Assembly (NCBI RefSeq): GCF_002811245.1
Contig: NZ_NIVQ01000015.1
Coordinates: forward strand, 1 to 64,000
DNA length: 64,000 bases
From: Vibrio salilacus
Lineage (GTDB): Bacteria; Pseudomonadota; Gammaproteobacteria; Enterobacterales; Vibrionaceae
Direction of reading: 5' to 3'
Positions 9,215 to 19,316 of this stretch are shown here, one piece after another; within the stretch, counting starts at the first letter, position 1, and each line of letters opens with the position of its first letter. A program made the translations under genes and the position numbers. The notes below the pieces were generated by a model that was given only the letters and a program-made list of their open reading frames with translations, was not told where the DNA came from and made no database searches.

Positions 9215-11416
9215 ATGCGACCAACGATTGCCCGAGTAGCGTTACCTGTGCCACTCGATAAACAATTCGATTATCTGATACCGAATCACTTGTTTCCGAT
9301 TATCGGTGGCCGTGTATCGGTGCCTTTTGGTCGGCAAACGTTAGTCGGTTTGGTGACGGCTTTGGTTAATGAGTCAGAATTTGAGCTGACAAAAATCAAG
9401 CCGATTAAACAAGTGCTGGATAGTCAACCAGTTTGGCCTGAACGGCTTTATGCCTTACTTCATTGGTGCAGCCAGTTCTATCAATATCCGCTCGGCGAGA
9501 CTTTATTCAATGCGATGCCAAGTGCTTTGCGCAAAGGGAAGCCCGCTGATTTTGCCACGCTGGTTTCGTGGCAACTGACCGCGAGTGGCCGTGATCAACT
9601 GATGCAGGGATTTGGTCGCGCGGTGAAGCAGGCGAAGGTCATGCACATGCTGGAAGCCGGATCTGTCGCACACCAAGAGTTTATTGATCAAGAGATCAGC
9701 TCGTCAGTATTAAAAACCTTAGTGGAAAAAGACTGGATTGCATCGTTAGAAAGCAAGCCAGTGATTCGCGATTGGCATCAAGATGTTGAGGCCAACGTCG
9801 ACAAACCTAAGCTCAATGCTGAGCAGGCCGTTGCGATTGCGACGGTAAACAGCGCGCAAGGGTTTGGCTGTTATTTACTGGAAGGGGTGACCGGGTCGGG
9901 TAAAACCGAAGTCTACTTAAATATGATAAAGCCAGTACTAGAGCAAGGCGCGCAAGCGTTAGTGCTGGTGCCTGAAATCGGATTAACTCCGCAAACCATC
10001 AATCGCTTTAAACGCCGCTTTAATGTACCGGTTGAAGTGATCCATTCAGGTTTAAATGATACCGAGCGACTCAATGCTTGGCTGAGCGCGCGTGATAATG
10101 CCGCAGGGATTATCATTGGCACGCGTTCTGCGCTACTGACACCATTTGCTAAGCTAGGCATCATTATTGTTGATGAGGAGCATGACGCTTCATATAAACA
10201 GCAAGATAGCTTGCGTTATCATGCCCGCGATGTCGCGGTGATGCGTGCCAATAAAGAGCAAATTCCAATTGTATTAGGATCGGCCACGCCAGCACTAGAA
10301 ACATTACACAACGCCTTAGTGGGAAAGTATCATCATCTGGTTCTGTCAGCGCGCGCCGGAAATGCGACCCCAACTACCAACAAAGTACTCGACGTTAAAG
10401 GACTCTATCTTGAAAGTGGTTTATCGGCGCCCTTGATTGCTGAAATGCGTAAGCACCTTAATGCAGGCAATCAGGTCATGCTGTTTTTGAATCGACGCGG
10501 GTTCTCTCCGGCATTGATGTGTCATGAGTGTGGCTGGATAGCCGAATGTCAGCGTTGTGATGCGTACTACACCTATCACCAAAACAGCAGTGAAATTCGC
10601 TGTCATCACTGTGGCTCTCAGCAACCGATCATTCACCAATGCCAAGGGTGCGGCTCGACACACCTAGTGACCGTTGGTGTTGGTACGGAACAATTAGAGC
10701 ATCAGCTATCCGAGTTGTTTCCTGAGTACCAAACCATTCGGATTGATCGCGACAGCACACGTCGTAAGGGGAGTTTGGAAAGCGCCTTGACTGCAATTCG
10801 CCATGGTGAGTATCAAATCTTAATTGGAACTCAGATGCTGGCTAAAGGGCACCATTTTCCTGATGTGACGCTGGTGGCCTTACTGGATGTCGACGGTTCG
10901 CTCTACAGTAGTGACTTTCGAGCATCTGAGCGACTTGCTCAATTATTTATTCAAGTTGCTGGCCGTGCGGGGCGAGCGAGTAAGCCTGGCGAGGTTGTAT
11001 TACAAACTCACCACCCAGAGCACAGCTTGCTGCAAGCCTTGTTGAGCAAAAGTTATCGTCACTTTGCTGAAACCGCACTTGAAGAGCGCAAAGTGGCTCA
11101 GCTACCACCGTTCTCGTTTTTAACTCTATTTCGTGCAGAGGCCAATCAATCGGCATTGGTTGAAGAGTTTCTTCGCCAGGTGCGCCATACGTTAGAGGCA
11201 CATCCGTTGTTTGACCAATACTGCCAAGTGCTTGGGCCAACGCCCGCCCCACTGGCTAAGCGAGCTGGCAAGTTTCGTTGGCAATTGCTGTTACAAACGC
11301 AAAGTCGCCCTATGATGCAAAAGTTACTCGCGAGTGCGAAACCAGCAATAGCCCTGTTGCCAAATGCGAAAAAAGTCCGTTGGACACTCGATATAGAACC
11401 GCAAGATCTGAGTTAG
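9215..11416 (+). CDS. priA: Primosomal replication protein PriA (N')
   Basis: 733 residues (E. coli 732). It is a superfamily 2 3'-5' helicase that recognises stalled forks and D-loops and starts replisome reloading. The N-terminal DNA-binding region is followed by Walker A GVTGSGKTEV near 230, the DEEH box near 320, and a cysteine-rich zinc region between about 435 and 485 (CHECG, CQRC, CHHCG, CQGCG) inserted in the second helicase lobe, as is typical of PriA. The ribosome site is weak. It stands between divergent rpmE and cytR as in other vibrios. Confidence 0.97.
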   Translation: MRPTIARVALPVPLDKQFDYLIPNHLFPIIGGRVSVPFGRQTLVGLVTALVNESEFELTKIKPIKQVLDSQPVWPERLYALLHWCSQFYQYPLGETLFNAMPSALRKGKPADFATLVSWQLTASGRDQLMQGFGRAVKQAKVMHMLEAGSVAHQEFIDQEISSSVLKTLVEKDWIASLESKPVIRDWHQDVEANVDKPKLNAEQAVAIATVNSAQGFGCYLLEGVTGSGKTEVYLNMIKPVLEQGAQALVLVPEIGLTPQTINRFKRRFNVPVEVIHSGLNDTERLNAWLSARDNAAGIIIGTRSALLTPFAKLGIIIVDEEHDASYKQQDSLRYHARDVAVMRANKEQIPIVLGSATPALETLHNALVGKYHHLVLSARAGNATPTTNKVLDVKGLYLESGLSAPLIAEMRKHLNAGNQVMLFLNRRGFSPALMCHECGWIAECQRCDAYYTYHQNSSEIRCHHCGSQQPIIHQCQGCGSTHLVTVGVGTEQLEHQLSELFPEYQTIRIDRDSTRRKGSLESALTAIRHGEYQILIGTQMLAKGHHFPDVTLVALLDVDGSLYSSDFRASERLAQLFIQVAGRAGRASKPGEVVLQTHHPEHSLLQALLSKSYRHFAETALEERKVAQLPPFSFLTLFRAEANQSALVEEFLRQVRHTLEAHPLFDQYCQVLGPTPAPLAKRAGKFRWQLLLQTQSRPMMQKLLASAKPAIALLPNAKKVRWTLDIEPQDLS

Positions 11417-11770
11417 TGAAAGGTGGTCTGAAGGGCATTTTATTGGCTGAGCCTTACTTGAATCATAACTACAGCGTTCTCTATTCAGCAACTTTTCATT
11501 TATTTGTGATGTTAATCACTGCCTAGCTGCCATTTTTGTTAAATCCCCCGTAACTTTGTGTTATGAAATGAATACACTAGGTAGTCTGCAATGCGTTGTT
11601 TTCACTTCATACTTTGTAAGTTAAACGATTGCTTGGTGCAGGTAATTACAAGATAGGCTTTAGCCTGCGAATTTGTGTCACTCTGCTCACAGAGAATATG
11701 ATTATTTTTAACTAGAGGCTTAGGTGGCATCTGCTACTGGATTGGAACATTTAAAGAGGGTTAGTACACT
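11417..11770. promoter_or_regulatory. priA-cytR intergenic region (354 bp) with a CRP-type site
   Basis: This is a long leader for cytR. No convincing terminator for priA is visible. The one strong element is a CRP-type palindrome at 11505-11520. A second half-matching sequence at about 11673-11692 (TGTGT...TCACA) has an 18-bp span instead of 16 and is doubtful. Confidence 0.55.
11505..11520. promoter_or_regulatory. Probable CRP binding site upstream of cytR
   Basis: TGTGA-N6-TCACT matches the CRP consensus TGTGA-N6-TCACA at 9 of 10 conserved positions. It is 251 bp from the cytR start, so the promoter it serves is presumably well upstream of the gene. In E. coli, CRP activates cytR and CytR acts as an anti-activator with CRP, which makes the site plausible. 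Confidence 0.7.
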
Positions 11771-12778
11771 ATGGCGACAATGAAGGATGTTGCCCAGCTT
11801 GCGGGAGTTTCAACAGCGACGGTTTCTCGAGCGCTAATGAATCCGGAAAAAGTATCATCAGCGACGAGAAAACGAGTAGAAGACGCTGTTTTAGAAGCTG
11901 GATATTCACCAAATTCGTTGGCACGTAATCTACGCCGCAACGAATCAAAAACGATCATCGCGATCATTCCTGATATCTGCGATCCTTATTACACTGAAAT
12001 TATTCGTGGCATTGAAGATGCCGCAATGGAGCATGGCTATATTGTGCTGCTCGGTGATAGTGGTCTACAGAAACGACGTGAAAGCTCATTTGTTAACTTG
12101 GTTTTCACTAAACAAGCTGATGGCATGCTGTTGCTGGGTACTGATTTACCATTCGATGTCAGCAAGCCAGAACAAAAAAATCTACCGCCGATGGTGATGG
12201 CTTGTGAATATGCGCCTGAACTTGAGCTGCCTACCGTGCATATTGATAATTTAACGTCTGCCTTTGAAGCCGTTAATTACCTTACTCAGATGGGCCATAA
12301 GCGTATTGCCGAAATTTCTGGACCAGAGAGTGCGGCATTGTGTCATTTCCGCCACCAAGGCTATCAGCAAGCTCTGCGTCGAGCGGGCTTGGCAATGAAC
12401 CCTGCCTATCGCGCGTTTGGCGACTTTAGCTTTGAAGCCGGGGCGCTAGCGGTTCGTCAGCTATTGGCCCTGCCAGAGCCTCCGACTGCGATATTTTGTC
12501 ATAACGATGCGATGGCGATTGGGGCGATTCAACAAGCTAAAAAGCTTGGTTTGCGTGTGCCTCAGGATTTGTCACTAGTGGGCTTTGATGACATTCAATT
12601 TGCTCAATTTTGCGATCCACCGTTGACGACGATCTCTCAGCCACGCTATGAAATTGGTCGTCAAGCGATGTTGATGATGCTTGAGATTTTGCGTGGCCAT
12701 GATGTGAGAGCAGGTTCGCGTCTGCTGGAAACCACATTAGTAATACGCGAAAGTGCCGCACCACCGAGAATGTTATAA
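11771..12778 (+). CDS. cytR: LacI-family regulator CytR
   Basis: 335 residues. The N-terminal LacI helix-turn-helix (MKDVAQLAGVSTATVSRALM, residues 4-23) is followed by a periplasmic-binding-protein-like effector domain (IIAIIPDICDPYYTEIIRGI, GFDDIQFA). CytR represses nucleoside uptake and catabolism genes and is relieved by cytidine; in V. cholerae it also affects competence and biofilm. The specific assignment relies on its position between priA and ftsN, as in E. coli and V. cholerae. GAGGG lies about 11 nt before the ATG. Confidence 0.94.
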   Translation: MATMKDVAQLAGVSTATVSRALMNPEKVSSATRKRVEDAVLEAGYSPNSLARNLRRNESKTIIAIIPDICDPYYTEIIRGIEDAAMEHGYIVLLGDSGLQKRRESSFVNLVFTKQADGMLLLGTDLPFDVSKPEQKNLPPMVMACEYAPELELPTVHIDNLTSAFEAVNYLTQMGHKRIAEISGPESAALCHFRHQGYQQALRRAGLAMNPAYRAFGDFSFEAGALAVRQLLALPEPPTAIFCHNDAMAIGAIQQAKKLGLRVPQDLSLVGFDDIQFAQFCDPPLTTISQPRYEIGRQAMLMMLEILRGHDVRAGSRLLETTLVIRESAAPPRML

Positions 12779-12896
12779 GTTGCAGCGATAGTCAGCGGCG
12801 CGTTTTGATGCACCGCTGCTATTTCAAGTCTGTCATCGTGCAGCAATCTGCATTAACATGTCGGTCAGTTGTAACCAATTACATTGATGTTCAGTC

Positions 12897-13445
12897 GTGG
12901 CGAATAAAGATTACGTAAAAAGAGGTCGTGGCACCCAAAGCCGAAAATCTGCAAAAAACAAAGCCGCTCCGCGTCGAAAGCCGTGGCGTAGTGGCTTGCT
13001 TGCTTTAATTCTGCTCGGCGTGTTTGGCTATGGATTGTATTTGCTCAGTCAGGATCCTGAACCGCCAACGCCTATGGCTCAACCCACGCAGGCAAAACCG
13101 CAAGCGAAGCCTAAGTCGATACTGCCGCCGCCTCCTGAAGAAAAGTGGGATTATGTCGAGTCTTTGCCAAGCCGCGAAGTTGCTGTGAAAGCCAAAGAGC
13201 AGGTCGTATCTGAAATTCCCTACATTATGCAGTGTGGGGCGTACAAAAATGGCAAAGATGCTGAAGCACGTAAGCTAGACATCGCTTTCCAAGGGATCAA
13301 CAGTAAAATCCGCAAGAAAGAAGACAGCAGTTGGTATCGCGTGGTGTTAGGCCCATACAAGTTTAAGCGTGATGCAGAGCGAGATAAGCATAAACTCCAG
13401 CGGGCCAAGATCGAGCCTTGTGCGATTTGGAAAGAAACGCAATAA
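12897..13445 (+). CDS. ftsN: Cell division protein FtsN
   Basis: 182 residues. It has a short basic cytoplasmic tail (MANKDYVKRGRG), one membrane helix (about residues 32-49, LLALILLGVFGYGLYLL), a Pro/Ala/Lys-rich periplasmic linker, and a C-terminal SPOR domain (about 107-180) that binds denuded septal peptidoglycan. It is shorter than E. coli FtsN (319) because the linker is short. The start codon is GTG (12897), preceded by no strong ribosome site. FtsN triggers septal peptidoglycan synthesis through FtsA and FtsQLB. It lies between cytR and hslVU, the standard gammaproteobacterial order. Confidence 0.94.
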   Translation: MANKDYVKRGRGTQSRKSAKNKAAPRRKPWRSGLLALILLGVFGYGLYLLSQDPEPPTPMAQPTQAKPQAKPKSILPPPPEEKWDYVESLPSREVAVKAKEQVVSEIPYIMQCGAYKNGKDAEARKLDIAFQGINSKIRKKEDSSWYRVVLGPYKFKRDAERDKHKLQRAKIEPCAIWKETQ

Positions 13446-13454
13446 ATCCTACAA

Positions 13455-13476
13455 AAACGAACCGAGAGGTTCGTTT
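13455..13476 (+). terminator. ftsN terminator
   Basis: A 9-bp stem (13455-13463 with 13468-13476), GAGA loop and T-run to 13479, starting 10 nt after the ftsN stop. Confidence 0.88.
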
Positions 13477-13574
13477 TTTGTTCTTGGCGATCCTGAGTTT
13501 CTCCCTTGAATTCCTAACGAGCCAACCTCATATAGTTTCTAACACTAAAAATTCATAATTATGAGGCCCTACTC

Positions 13575-14117
13575 GTGACTACCATTGTCTCTGTACGTCG
13601 TAATAATAAAGTCGTCATCGCTGGTGATGGACAAGTATCTCTCGGTAACACAGTAATGAAGGGCAATGCGCGCAAAGTGCGTCGCCTCTATAACAATAAA
13701 GTACTGGCTGGCTTTGCTGGTAGTACTGCCGACGCTTTTACCTTGTTTGAGCGCTTTGAAAGCAAGTTACAAATGCACCAAGGTCATTTGACCAAAGCCG
13801 CGGTTGAACTGGCGAAAGATTGGCGTAGCGATCGTGCGCTGCGTAAGCTTGAAGCTTTGCTGGCCGTAGCGGATGAAACCGCGTCGTTGATTATTACTGG
13901 TAACGGTGATGTGGTTCAGCCAGAGAACGATCTGATTGCGATTGGATCGGGTGGCAACTTTGCACAAGCGGCAGCCACAGCTTTACTAGAAAATACTGAC
14001 TTAGATGCCCGTGACATTGCCGAAAAAGCATTAAAAATTGCCGGTGACATCTGTGTTTTCACCAATCACCACCACACTATTGAAGAACTAGAAACTGCGC
14101 AAGATAAAGCAGAATAA
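13575..14117 (+). CDS. hslV: ATP-dependent protease proteolytic subunit HslV
   Basis: 180 residues. After removal of the initiator residue the protein begins TTIVSVRR, exposing the catalytic N-terminal threonine of proteasome-like peptidases. The [20 protein letters not shown] stretch is characteristic. It starts at GTG (13575) with TGAGG about 8 nt upstream. HslV forms the dodecameric peptidase chamber of the HslUV heat-shock protease and is encoded 39 nt upstream of its ATPase partner. Confidence 0.97.
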   Translation: MTTIVSVRRNNKVVIAGDGQVSLGNTVMKGNARKVRRLYNNKVLAGFAGSTADAFTLFERFESKLQMHQGHLTKAAVELAKDWRSDRALRKLEALLAVADETASLIITGNGDVVQPENDLIAIGSGGNFAQAAATALLENTDLDARDIAEKALKIAGDICVFTNHHHTIEELETAQDKAE

Positions 14118-14156
14118 AACCAAAGATAGTGGCGATAAACTTTAAGGAAATTAATT

Positions 14157-15491
14157 ATGTCTGAAATGACTCCTCGCGAAATTGTACATGAACTAAACCG
14201 CCATATCATTGGTCAAGACAATGCAAAACGTTCAGTGGCGATTGCACTGCGTAACCGCTGGCGTCGCATGCAACTTGAAGAAAGCTTACGAGTTGAAGTG
14301 ACACCAAAAAACATTTTGATGATCGGTCCAACGGGTGTTGGTAAAACCGAAATCGCCCGTCGCCTAGCTAAACTTGCCAATGCGCCTTTCATTAAAGTGG
14401 AAGCAACCAAGTTCACCGAAGTTGGTTATGTGGGTAAAGAGGTCGAAACCATCATTCGTGATCTAACCGATGTTGCGGTCAAGATGACTCATCAACAAGC
14501 GATGGGAAAAGTGAAATTTCGCGCGCAAGAGCAAGCGGAAGAGCGTATCCTTGACGCCTTATTACCACCAGCTCGCGATTCTTGGGGTCAGAATGAACCG
14601 CAAGAAGAGAGCTCATCGAACACCCGCCAAGTTTTTCGTAAGAAGTTACGTGAAGGCAAACTGGATGACAAAGAGATCGAAGTCGATGTCGCCGCACCGC
14701 AAATGGGCGTTGAAATCATGGCGCCTCCTGGCATGGAAGAGATGACCAATCAGCTGCAAGGTATGTTTCAAAATCTCGCTGGTGACACCAAGAAGAAGCG
14801 CAAGCTGAAAATCAAAGACGCCTTCAAAGCACTGGAGGAAGAAGAAGCTGCCAAGTTAGTGAATCAAGAAGAGCTAAAAGATCAGGCTATTTACAACGTT
14901 GAAAATAACGGCATCGTGTTTATCGATGAGATCGACAAAATCTGTAAGCGTGGCGAAAGCTCGGGCCCAGATGTCTCACGTGAAGGCGTGCAGCGCGATC
15001 TATTGCCGCTTATCGAAGGAAGTACCGTATCGACTAAGCATGGTATGGTCAAAACCGATCACATCTTGTTTGTTGCTTCTGGCGCTTTCCAAGTGGCGCG
15101 CCCATCGGACTTGATTCCAGAGCTGCAAGGCCGTTTACCTATTCGTGTTGAGCTAGAAGCACTGTCGAGTGAAGACTTCAAACGTATCCTGACGGAGCCG
15201 AAAGCCTCGCTAACCGAGCAGTACATCGCTTTGATGAAGACTGAAGATGTTGATATCGAGTTTACCGAAGAAGGGATTACGCAGATCGCAGAAGCGGCTT
15301 GGACAGTGAATGAGACCACCGAGAACATTGGTGCCCGTCGTCTTCACACTGTGATGGAGCGCTTGATGGATGAGATCTCGTTTGAAGCGACTGATAAGGC
15401 GGGATCGAAAATGACCATCGATGCTGACTATGTTAAAACACGCTTAGATGAGTTTATTGAAGACGAAGACCTGAGCCGCTTTATTCTGTAA
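14157..15491 (+). CDS. hslU: HslUV protease ATPase subunit HslU
   Basis: 444 residues (E. coli 443). It is an AAA+ unfoldase that feeds HslV. Walker [10 protein letters not shown] lies near residue 59, Walker B VFIDEIDK near 255, and the intermediate (I) domain between them (about 110-240) is rich in charged residues. It ends with the conserved short C-terminal tail (DLSRFIL) that docks into HslV. AAGGA lies before the ATG. Confidence 0.98.
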   Translation: MSEMTPREIVHELNRHIIGQDNAKRSVAIALRNRWRRMQLEESLRVEVTPKNILMIGPTGVGKTEIARRLAKLANAPFIKVEATKFTEVGYVGKEVETIIRDLTDVAVKMTHQQAMGKVKFRAQEQAEERILDALLPPARDSWGQNEPQEESSSNTRQVFRKKLREGKLDDKEIEVDVAAPQMGVEIMAPPGMEEMTNQLQGMFQNLAGDTKKKRKLKIKDAFKALEEEEAAKLVNQEELKDQAIYNVENNGIVFIDEIDKICKRGESSGPDVSREGVQRDLLPLIEGSTVSTKHGMVKTDHILFVASGAFQVARPSDLIPELQGRLPIRVELEALSSEDFKRILTEPKASLTEQYIALMKTEDVDIEFTEEGITQIAEAAWTVNETTENIGARRLHTVMERLMDEISFEATDKAGSKMTIDADYVKTRLDEFIEDEDLSRFIL

Positions 15492-15512
15492 TTGGTGAGC
15501 AATGTATAAAAA

Positions 15513-15530
15513 AGCCCGCAGTCGCGGGCT
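15513..15530. terminator. Convergent terminator between hslU and frdD
   Basis: A 7-bp GC-rich stem (15513-15519 with 15524-15530) with AGTC-type loop, T5 on the plus side and A-run on the minus side. Confidence 0.88.
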
Positions 15531-15557
15531 TTTTGCTGTTTCAGGTGATTTGGCTGA

Positions 15558-15935
15558 TTAGATCATAATGATAAAAATCACGGCAAGTGCAGAGATTAAG
15601 CCTGCAAATGCATAACAAGCCACTTTGCCGACAATACCAGTGTGGAATTTAAGATCATGCATGCCATGATGAACACGGTGCATGGCATGCCACATTGGTA
15701 ACGCGAGTGTGGCAATAATAAACAAAGCACCAATAATGCTGGTGGCAAAGTCGACAACGCGCTCATAGCTTAGCGCTTGTGCATCTATGATACCAAGCGG
15801 GGCTAACAGGCCGAGTACCAGAATGGTCACAGGGGTGATCATGGCAAACCAGGTGCCACCTGCGCCAAATAATCCCCACCAAATTGGCTCGTCTGAACGT
15901 TTTGGAGCGCTATCCACAGAATAGTTTGGTTTCAT
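15558..15935 (-). CDS. frdD: Fumarate reductase membrane anchor subunit D
   Basis: 125 residues with three hydrophobic helices (roughly 25-50, 60-85, 100-125). With FrdC it anchors the FrdAB heads to the inner membrane and takes part in menaquinol oxidation. It is the last gene of frdABCD, 12 nt after frdC. The motif [11 protein letters not shown] between helices 2 and 3 is typical of FrdD. Confidence 0.95.
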   Translation of the reverse strand: MKPNYSVDSAPKRSDEPIWWGLFGAGGTWFAMITPVTILVLGLLAPLGIIDAQALSYERVVDFATSIIGALFIIATLALPMWHAMHRVHHGMHDLKFHTGIVGKVACYAFAGLISALAVIFIIMI

Positions 15936-15947
15936 CGTTACTGCTCC

Positions 15948-16331
15948 TTACACCACAATAAGTACAATGAGTGAAATGAACGCGACCGCTGCCCACTGCG
16001 TGAGAACAATGATCTTCTTGTCGACCAATTTACCTTTGAGGCGAATCGGCATCACTTGCGGCATCATGCTAAAAAAAGTTTGTGCATGCATTAAGCTACC
16101 CGCTAGCGCAACAATATTGATGGCTACAACCAAAGGATTAGCCATAAAGCTTAACCACGTTTGCCAAGCTTCGGGCCCTTTAACTAATGAGCCTAGACCA
16201 AAAGTCAGGAAAATAGTGAATAGAATCAGCGGCAGCACGGTAGCTTCACGCAGCATGTAGAAGCGATAAAACGGATGGTCTTTCCACCAAGTGCGTTTCA
16301 TTTCACGAACGTAAGGTTTGCGATTACTCAT
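15948..16331 (-). CDS. frdC: Fumarate reductase membrane anchor subunit C
   Basis: 127 residues. It begins with a basic N-terminal segment (KPYVREMKRTWWKDHPFY) characteristic of FrdC, followed by three membrane helices. It is 2 nt downstream of frdB, so translation is probably coupled. It forms the quinone site together with FrdD and FrdB. Confidence 0.95.
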   Translation of the reverse strand: MSNRKPYVREMKRTWWKDHPFYRFYMLREATVLPLILFTIFLTFGLGSLVKGPEAWQTWLSFMANPLVVAINIVALAGSLMHAQTFFSMMPQVMPIRLKGKLVDKKIIVLTQWAAVAFISLIVLIVV

Positions 16332-16333
16332 CC

Positions 16334-17092
16334 TTATGCCTCCTCTTTGACTGGCTTGCCATCAGGCTTAAGCATAGCGATAACAAAGTCCATTGAAGAC
16401 TCAACTTTACCTTGGTTAACCGCCGCCGCAGGATCAACACTCTTAGGACAAACTTCAGAGCAATAACCGACAAAGGTACAGCCCCAAGCACCATTCTCCC
16501 CATTGATAAGTGTCATACGCTCGGCTTTACCGTTATCTCGGCTATCGAGGTTGTAACGGTGAGCTAACGTCAGTGCCGCTGGGCCGATGAACTCAGGATT
16601 CAAACCAAACTGCGGACAGGCGGCATAACACAAACCACAGTTAATACAGCCAGCGAACTGCTTATATTTGGCCATTTGCTCAGGCGTTTGGAGGTTGGTG
16701 CCGTCTTCAGGTGTGCGATTATTACCAATGATGTAAGGTTTGACTGCTTCTAAACGCTCAATAAATGGCGTCATATCGACGATCAAATCCTTCTCGATTG
16801 GGAAGTTCGCTAATGGCTCAATTTTGACCCCATTTGGGTAGTCACGCAGGAAACTCTTACACGCGAGTTTAGGCACCCCGTTGACCATCACACCACAAGA
16901 GCCACAGATCGCCATACGACAAGACCAACGGTAAGAGAGGTCTTTATCGAGGTTATCTTTGATGTAACCAATCGCATCGAGAATAGACATGGTTTGATCA
17001 AAAGGCACTTCAAAGGCCTGTAAATGCGGCTCTGAATCTTGTTGTGGGTCATAGCGCAGAATATCGACTTTTTGAATACGATTCGCTGACAT
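16334..17092 (-). CDS. frdB: Fumarate reductase iron-sulfur subunit
   Basis: 252 residues. An N-terminal [2Fe-2S] ferredoxin-like domain has CRMAICGSC and a distal Cys. A C-terminal domain carries [12 protein letters not shown] and [12 protein letters not shown], the ligands for the [4Fe-4S] and [3Fe-4S] clusters. It passes electrons from menaquinol to FrdA. Its ATG overlaps the frdA stop by one base (TAATG), indicating coupling. Confidence 0.97.
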   Translation of the reverse strand: MSANRIQKVDILRYDPQQDSEPHLQAFEVPFDQTMSILDAIGYIKDNLDKDLSYRWSCRMAICGSCGVMVNGVPKLACKSFLRDYPNGVKIEPLANFPIEKDLIVDMTPFIERLEAVKPYIIGNNRTPEDGTNLQTPEQMAKYKQFAGCINCGLCYAACPQFGLNPEFIGPAALTLAHRYNLDSRDNGKAERMTLINGENGAWGCTFVGYCSEVCPKSVDPAAAVNQGKVESSMDFVIAMLKPDGKPVKEEA

Positions 17093-18900
17093 TAGGCTTG
17101 CTCCTCTGCGTTCTTCGCTGCTGCTTCTTCTGCAGCGGCTTTTTCTGCGGCTTCACCGTATAGACGTGCTTTTGGCTGTGACTTAGTAATGGTCACATGG
17201 CTGTAATCGATACTTGGCGCGGCATCGGGTTGGTAGAAGGCGAGTGAGTGTTTGAGGTAGTTAACGTCGTCTCGCTCAGTACAGCCATCATCTAAACGCT
17301 GGTGAGCACCACGTGATTCTTTACGCAGAATCGCAGAGTGAACCATGGCTTCAGCAACTTCTAAGCCGTAGCCAACTTCGATAGCGTAAAGCAGGTCAGT
17401 GTTAAACACTTTACCCTTGTCTTTGATACTAATGCGCTTGTAACGTTGTTTCAGCTCAGTAATCTTATCGATAGTGGCTTGCATCAAATCTTCTTGGCGA
17501 TAGATACCACAACCCGCTTCCATGGTATGTCCCATTTCAGTACGGATGCTGGCCCAGTTTTCATCGCCCTGTTGATTCATTAATGCGGCAATGCGCTCCT
17601 CAACCGCCTTCACTTGAGCGTCAATCGCCGTTTCATTCCAGCCCTTGAACTCAGCCGCGCGTTGCACCGCTTGTTCGCCTGCAACTCGGCCAAAAACAAC
17701 GAACTCAGCCAGTGAGTTAGAGCCAAGACGGTTGGCACCGTGCAGACCTACAGAGGCACATTCACCAACTGCGAACAAACCTTTGATGCGCGTTTCACAT
17801 TCAGCATTGGTTTCAATACCGCCCATGGTGTAGTGCACCGTCGGACGGATTGGGATCGGTTCTTTGGCTGGGTCGACATTGACGTAGGCTTTCGCGAGCT
17901 CACAAATGAACGGCAGACGTTCTTGTAAGTACTCTTCACCCAGGTGACGCAGGTCAAGGTGCACAACATCACCCAATGGGTGTTTGATGGTGTTGCCTTT
18001 TTGCTGCTCATGCCAGAACGCTTGTGACACTTTGTCACGAGGGCCAAGCTCCATGTATTTGTTTTTTGGTTGACCGACGGGCGTTTCAGGGCCCATGCCA
18101 TAGTCTTGCAGGTAACGGTAACCGTTCTTGTTGACAATAATCCCCCCTTCACCACGACAACCTTCTGTCATCAGGATCCCGGTGCCAGGAAGACCCGTTG
18201 GGTGATATTGAACGAATTCCATATCACGCAGAGGTACACCATGGCGGAAAGCCATTGCCATACCGTCACCCGTGACGATACCGCCGTTGGTGTTACAGTG
18301 GTAAACACGGCCCGCGCCACCAGTGGCTAGCACGACAGATTTTGCTTTAATCGTAACCAGTTCGCCTTCCGACATATGGATAGCGATCAGGCCTTGAACT
18401 TCGCCTTCATCAACAATCAAATCGACGACAAAGTACTCATCAAAACGATTGATATTGCTGTACTTCATTGACGTCTGGAATAGGGTGTGAAGCATATGGA
18501 AGCCTGTTTTATCTGCGGCAAACCAAGTGCGCTCGACTTTCATGCCGCCAAATCGGCGTACGTTGACTTCGCCATTTTCTTTGCGACTCCACGGGCAACC
18601 CCATTGCTCCATTTGGATCATTTCGCGAGTCGCGTTTTTGACAAAGTATTCAACAACATCCTGTTCACATAGCCAGTCGCCACCGCCAACGGTATCGTTG
18701 AAGTGGTTATCTAAGCTATCTTCATCCTTGATAACTGCGGCTGAGCCACCCTCTGCAGCGACCGTGTGGGAACGCATGGGATAAACTTTAGAGATCAGTG
18801 CGATGTCCAAGTCAGGGTTTGCTTCAGCTGCTGCAATAGCAGTACGAAGACCAGCGCCGCCTGCGCCGATGACTGCGATATCTGTGGTGATAATTTGCAC
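17092..18900 (-). CDS. frdA: Fumarate reductase flavoprotein subunit
   Basis: 602 residues. The FAD-binding Rossmann motif is GAGGAGLRT (residues 12-20). The [10 protein letters not shown] motif carries the histidine (H45) that is covalently flavinylated, and the active-site segment HPTGLPGTG is near 235. It reduces fumarate to succinate as the terminal step of anaerobic respiration. The start is GTG with a strong GGAGGATAACT ribosome site. Compared with SdhA, the operon order A-B-C-D with C and D anchors marks this as fumarate reductase. Confidence 0.97.
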   Translation of the reverse strand: MQIITTDIAVIGAGGAGLRTAIAAAEANPDLDIALISKVYPMRSHTVAAEGGSAAVIKDEDSLDNHFNDTVGGGDWLCEQDVVEYFVKNATREMIQMEQWGCPWSRKENGEVNVRRFGGMKVERTWFAADKTGFHMLHTLFQTSMKYSNINRFDEYFVVDLIVDEGEVQGLIAIHMSEGELVTIKAKSVVLATGGAGRVYHCNTNGGIVTGDGMAMAFRHGVPLRDMEFVQYHPTGLPGTGILMTEGCRGEGGIIVNKNGYRYLQDYGMGPETPVGQPKNKYMELGPRDKVSQAFWHEQQKGNTIKHPLGDVVHLDLRHLGEEYLQERLPFICELAKAYVNVDPAKEPIPIRPTVHYTMGGIETNAECETRIKGLFAVGECASVGLHGANRLGSNSLAEFVVFGRVAGEQAVQRAAEFKGWNETAIDAQVKAVEERIAALMNQQGDENWASIRTEMGHTMEAGCGIYRQEDLMQATIDKITELKQRYKRISIKDKGKVFNTDLLYAIEVGYGLEVAEAMVHSAILRKESRGAHQRLDDGCTERDDVNYLKHSLAFYQPDAAPSIDYSHVTITKSQPKARLYGEAAEKAAAEEAAAKNAEEQA

Positions 18901-19316
18901 AGTTATCCTCCAGTGTGTGATTGCGGAATTCCGCTTGTTATTGTGATTACGGGGTCTTCTTTACTAGAGAAAACCTCAAAAGTGGTAGGGTTAGTGTAGA
19001 GGAGGACTATGGCGGAAAAATTGATGTATTTGGGTTTTTGCTGCGGTAATGCATGTAAGAGCATAAAATTTATAGGTTATGTGACTGCAATCACGTAAGG
19101 ATATGAATTGCTTATTGGTGAGTAAACTCAGCTTGTTAAATCATGGTTACTGACTATTGTTGAGACGAATAAAGTCTCAGCTGAGCAATATTTATTGTGC
19201 TGTAATACGAAATAAACTTGCTTCATTTTGTCTATATCATGCCCAGATTATTCCGCTGGGCAAAGACGGGTAAAGTTGTTATGTTCGCAGCCAGATTGAA
19301 TGATGAGAATGAGTTT
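18901..19316. promoter_or_regulatory. Divergent frdA/epmA intergenic region (416 bp)
   Basis: It contains a CRP-type palindrome at 19080-19095, one FNR-like half site (TTGAT at 19021), and a 6-bp hairpin TGAGAC/GTCTCA at 19161-19179. An open frame continues upstream of epmA to 19218, but homology does not support it as coding. Confidence 0.5.
19080..19095. promoter_or_regulatory. Probable CRP (or CRP/FNR-type) site
   Basis: TGTGA-N6-TCACG matches 9 of 10 conserved CRP positions. It is 180 bp upstream of the frdA start and 222 bp upstream of epmA, so it could serve either gene; frd control by CRP/FNR-family proteins makes frd the likelier target. Confidence 0.6.

Noticed and set aside
11673..11692. 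Second CRP site before cytR
   Set aside because: The half sites are 2 bp too far apart for the CRP consensus.
17748..18155. 135-codon minus-strand frame inside frdA
   Set aside because: It is an out-of-frame reading of frdA, which is fully conserved in its own frame.
19218..19316. N-terminal extension of epmA
   Set aside because: The 33 extra codons have no counterpart in the family, and the usual start aligns with the ATG at 19317.
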